From Bradyrhizobiaceae bacterium (GTDB taxonomy: Bacteria; Pseudomonadota; Alphaproteobacteria; Rhizobiales; Xanthobacteraceae): a stretch of 64,000 bases of DNA. The stretch covers positions 278,501-342,500 of the forward strand of contig JADYXZ010000014.1 in assembly GCA_020853885.1 (NCBI GenBank). Direction: 5' to 3'. The notes under the pieces were generated by a model, which was not told the DNA's origin, did no database searches, and was given only the letters and a program-made list of their open reading frames with translations. The position numbers were made by a program, and so were the translations under genes. This document shows positions 62,941-64,000 of this stretch, piece after piece (position 1 is the first letter of the stretch; each line of letters opens with the position of its first letter).

Positions 62941-63927
62941 TTATTGCGGCTGGATCTTCGCGATCTGGAAGACTTCCGCCCAGCGCGGGATGTCCTGCTT
63001 GAGATAGGCATGCAGCGACTCCGGCGTGCCCGGGAACGGCTCGGCAATGGCGCCCTTGGCGAAGAACTGCTTGGTCTCTTCGTCGGCGAGGATGTTGTTG
63101 AGCCACTCCGACATCTTGTCGACGATCGGCCGCGGCGTCTTTGCCGGGAACCAGGCGCCCCACCATGCCTCCAGGTGGAAATTCGGCACACCGCTTTCCT
63201 GCATCGTCGGCAGGCTGGGCTCGAGACCGCTCCGCTGCGAGGTCGTCACCGCGAGCGCCCGCAGCCGCCCCTGCCGGTGCTGACCAAGCCCGAACGTCGC
63301 GTCGGACCAGAGGTAATCGATATTGCCGGAGTTCATGTCGTTGAGCGCTTCCGGCGTGCTCTTGTAGGGCACCTGCACGGCCTTGATGCCGGAGCGCTCC
63401 TTCAGGAGCTCGCCCGCAGCGAGCGAGATGTTGTTCGGATAGCCGTAGGACGCCTTGTCGCCCTTCTCCTTCATCGCCTTGAGAAACTCCGGCATCGTCT
63501 TGATCGGCGACTTTTCGCTGACGACGAGCAGGAACGGCAGCTTCACCAGCGTCGTCACGTGCGCGAAGTCGTCGAGCACGTTGTGCGGCAGGCTCTTGTA
63601 GACATACGGGTTGCTCGCCATCCCGTTGCCTGGGTTGATGAACAGCGTGTAGCCGTCGGGCTTCGCGCGCGCGACGTGCTCGGCCGCGATCGTGGTGCCG
63701 GCGCCGACCTTGTTCTCCACCACCATCGGCCGGTTGGTGAATTTGCGCAGCTTCTCCGCGAAATAGCGCACGAGGATGTCGGCGCCGGTGCCCGGTGCAT
63801 AGCCGCAGATCACGCGGATCTCGCGCGAGGACGTGAGATAGTCTTCCTGCGCCAGGGCGCGCACGGCCGGCATCGCGAACGGCGCAAGCGCTGCGCCCGC
63901 GAGCAATTTTCTGCGTGTGATTTTCAT
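62941..63927 (-). CDS. Tripartite tricarboxylate transporter receptor (TctC/Bug family)
   Basis: A 328-residue periplasmic receptor. A signal peptide with a twin-arginine-like start (KITRRKLLAG) ends near residue 27. The Bug fold is shown by ICGYAPGTGADILVRYFAEKLRK, VVENKVGAGTTIAAEHVARAKPDGYTL and VPYKSTPEALNDMNSGNIDYLW. Such proteins capture carboxylates for TctAB permeases; no TctA or TctB gene lies in the window. The promoter would be in the last 70 bases of the window. Confidence 0.87.
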   Translation of the reverse strand: MKITRRKLLAGAALAPFAMPAVRALAQEDYLTSSREIRVICGYAPGTGADILVRYFAEKLRKFTNRPMVVENKVGAGTTIAAEHVARAKPDGYTLFINPGNGMASNPYVYKSLPHNVLDDFAHVTTLVKLPFLLVVSEKSPIKTMPEFLKAMKEKGDKASYGYPNNISLAAGELLKERSGIKAVQVPYKSTPEALNDMNSGNIDYLWSDATFGLGQHRQGRLRALAVTTSQRSGLEPSLPTMQESGVPNFHLEAWWGAWFPAKTPRPIVDKMSEWLNNILADEETKQFFAKGAIAEPFPGTPESLHAYLKQDIPRWAEVFQIAKIQPQ

Positions 63928-64000
63928 CGGTATCCTCCCGTGATCCGCGTCTGCTGGTATTGTTTTTTTGAATCCTAGGAGAATATCCGCGCGGCGACAA

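Overview
The window is a 64 kb chromosomal segment from a high-GC Gram-negative bacterium. It is most likely an alphaproteobacterium of the order Hyphomicrobiales (Rhizobiales), near the Bradyrhizobiaceae/Xanthobacteraceae. Support comes from the putrescine-to-homospermidine gene pair, the radC-map-sfsA block, a TctC/Bug-type solute receptor, betaine-lipid genes, a repeat that opens with GTGATCTTTTCCGAAAAC, and several copies of a palindrome family of the type CCTCATnnTGAGGAG...CTCGAAGnATGAGG. No insertion sequence, integrase, phage gene or CRISPR array was seen, so this looks like ordinary chromosome with lineage-specific cargo.

Layout. 0.2-3.7 kb: a small membrane protein, then a structured leader, ornithine decarboxylase and homospermidine synthase (polyamine synthesis). 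3.9-6.6 kb: a zinc/manganese ABC importer with a very small coupled membrane protein and a Zur-like operator. 6.7-11.4 kb: a creatininase-family amidase, then an NMT1/SsuA-type ABC importer coupled to a DMT exporter. 11.6-16.5 kb: a 2-oxo-acid dehydrogenase cluster (E1 alpha, E1 beta, a semialdehyde dehydrogenase, E2; no E3). 16.5-22.2 kb: housekeeping and single genes, including radC, map and sfsA. 22.4-26.9 kb: a leftward sugar-acid operon (IlvD/Edd dehydratase, PEP-mutase-like enzyme, GNAT, DenD-like dehydrogenase). 27.0-28.8 kb: an unusual protein fusing an NMT1-type binding domain to a UPF0126/TRIC-like membrane domain. 28.9-37.2 kb: an aminotransferase, BtaB-BtaA for betaine lipid, a DMT transporter, an LprI-like protein, a sugar kinase, a CoA-transferase/enoyl-CoA hydratase pair and a very basic membrane protein.

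37.3-43.6 kb: a DUF364 protein, a PaaX-type repressor and a three-subunit molybdenum enzyme resembling phenylacetyl-CoA:acceptor oxidoreductase. 43.7-47.1 kb: a TonB-dependent receptor and a small exported protein behind a strong NsrR-like operator, with an NsrR-like Rrf2 regulator next to them. 47.3 kb: an initiator tRNA. 47.6-50.9 kb: katG and oxyR, divergent, with a LysR-type operator. 51-59.8 kb: a CHAD protein and three paralogous exported proteins with a SAM-methyltransferase fold, interspersed with an amino-acid permease, a resorcylate-decarboxylase-like amidohydrolase and a GT21-like glycosyltransferase. 60-64 kb: an exported alpha/beta hydrolase, an O6-alkylguanine repair protein, a PNPOx-like protein, a DoxX protein and a TctC-type receptor.

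The points that most deserve attention are the three exported methyltransferase-fold paralogues, the NMT1-UPF0126 fusion, the PaaX/DUF364/molybdoenzyme locus whose catalytic subunit lacks one expected iron-sulfur cysteine, and the NsrR-like control of a TonB receptor. All functions are inferred by reading the sequence; no database search was run.
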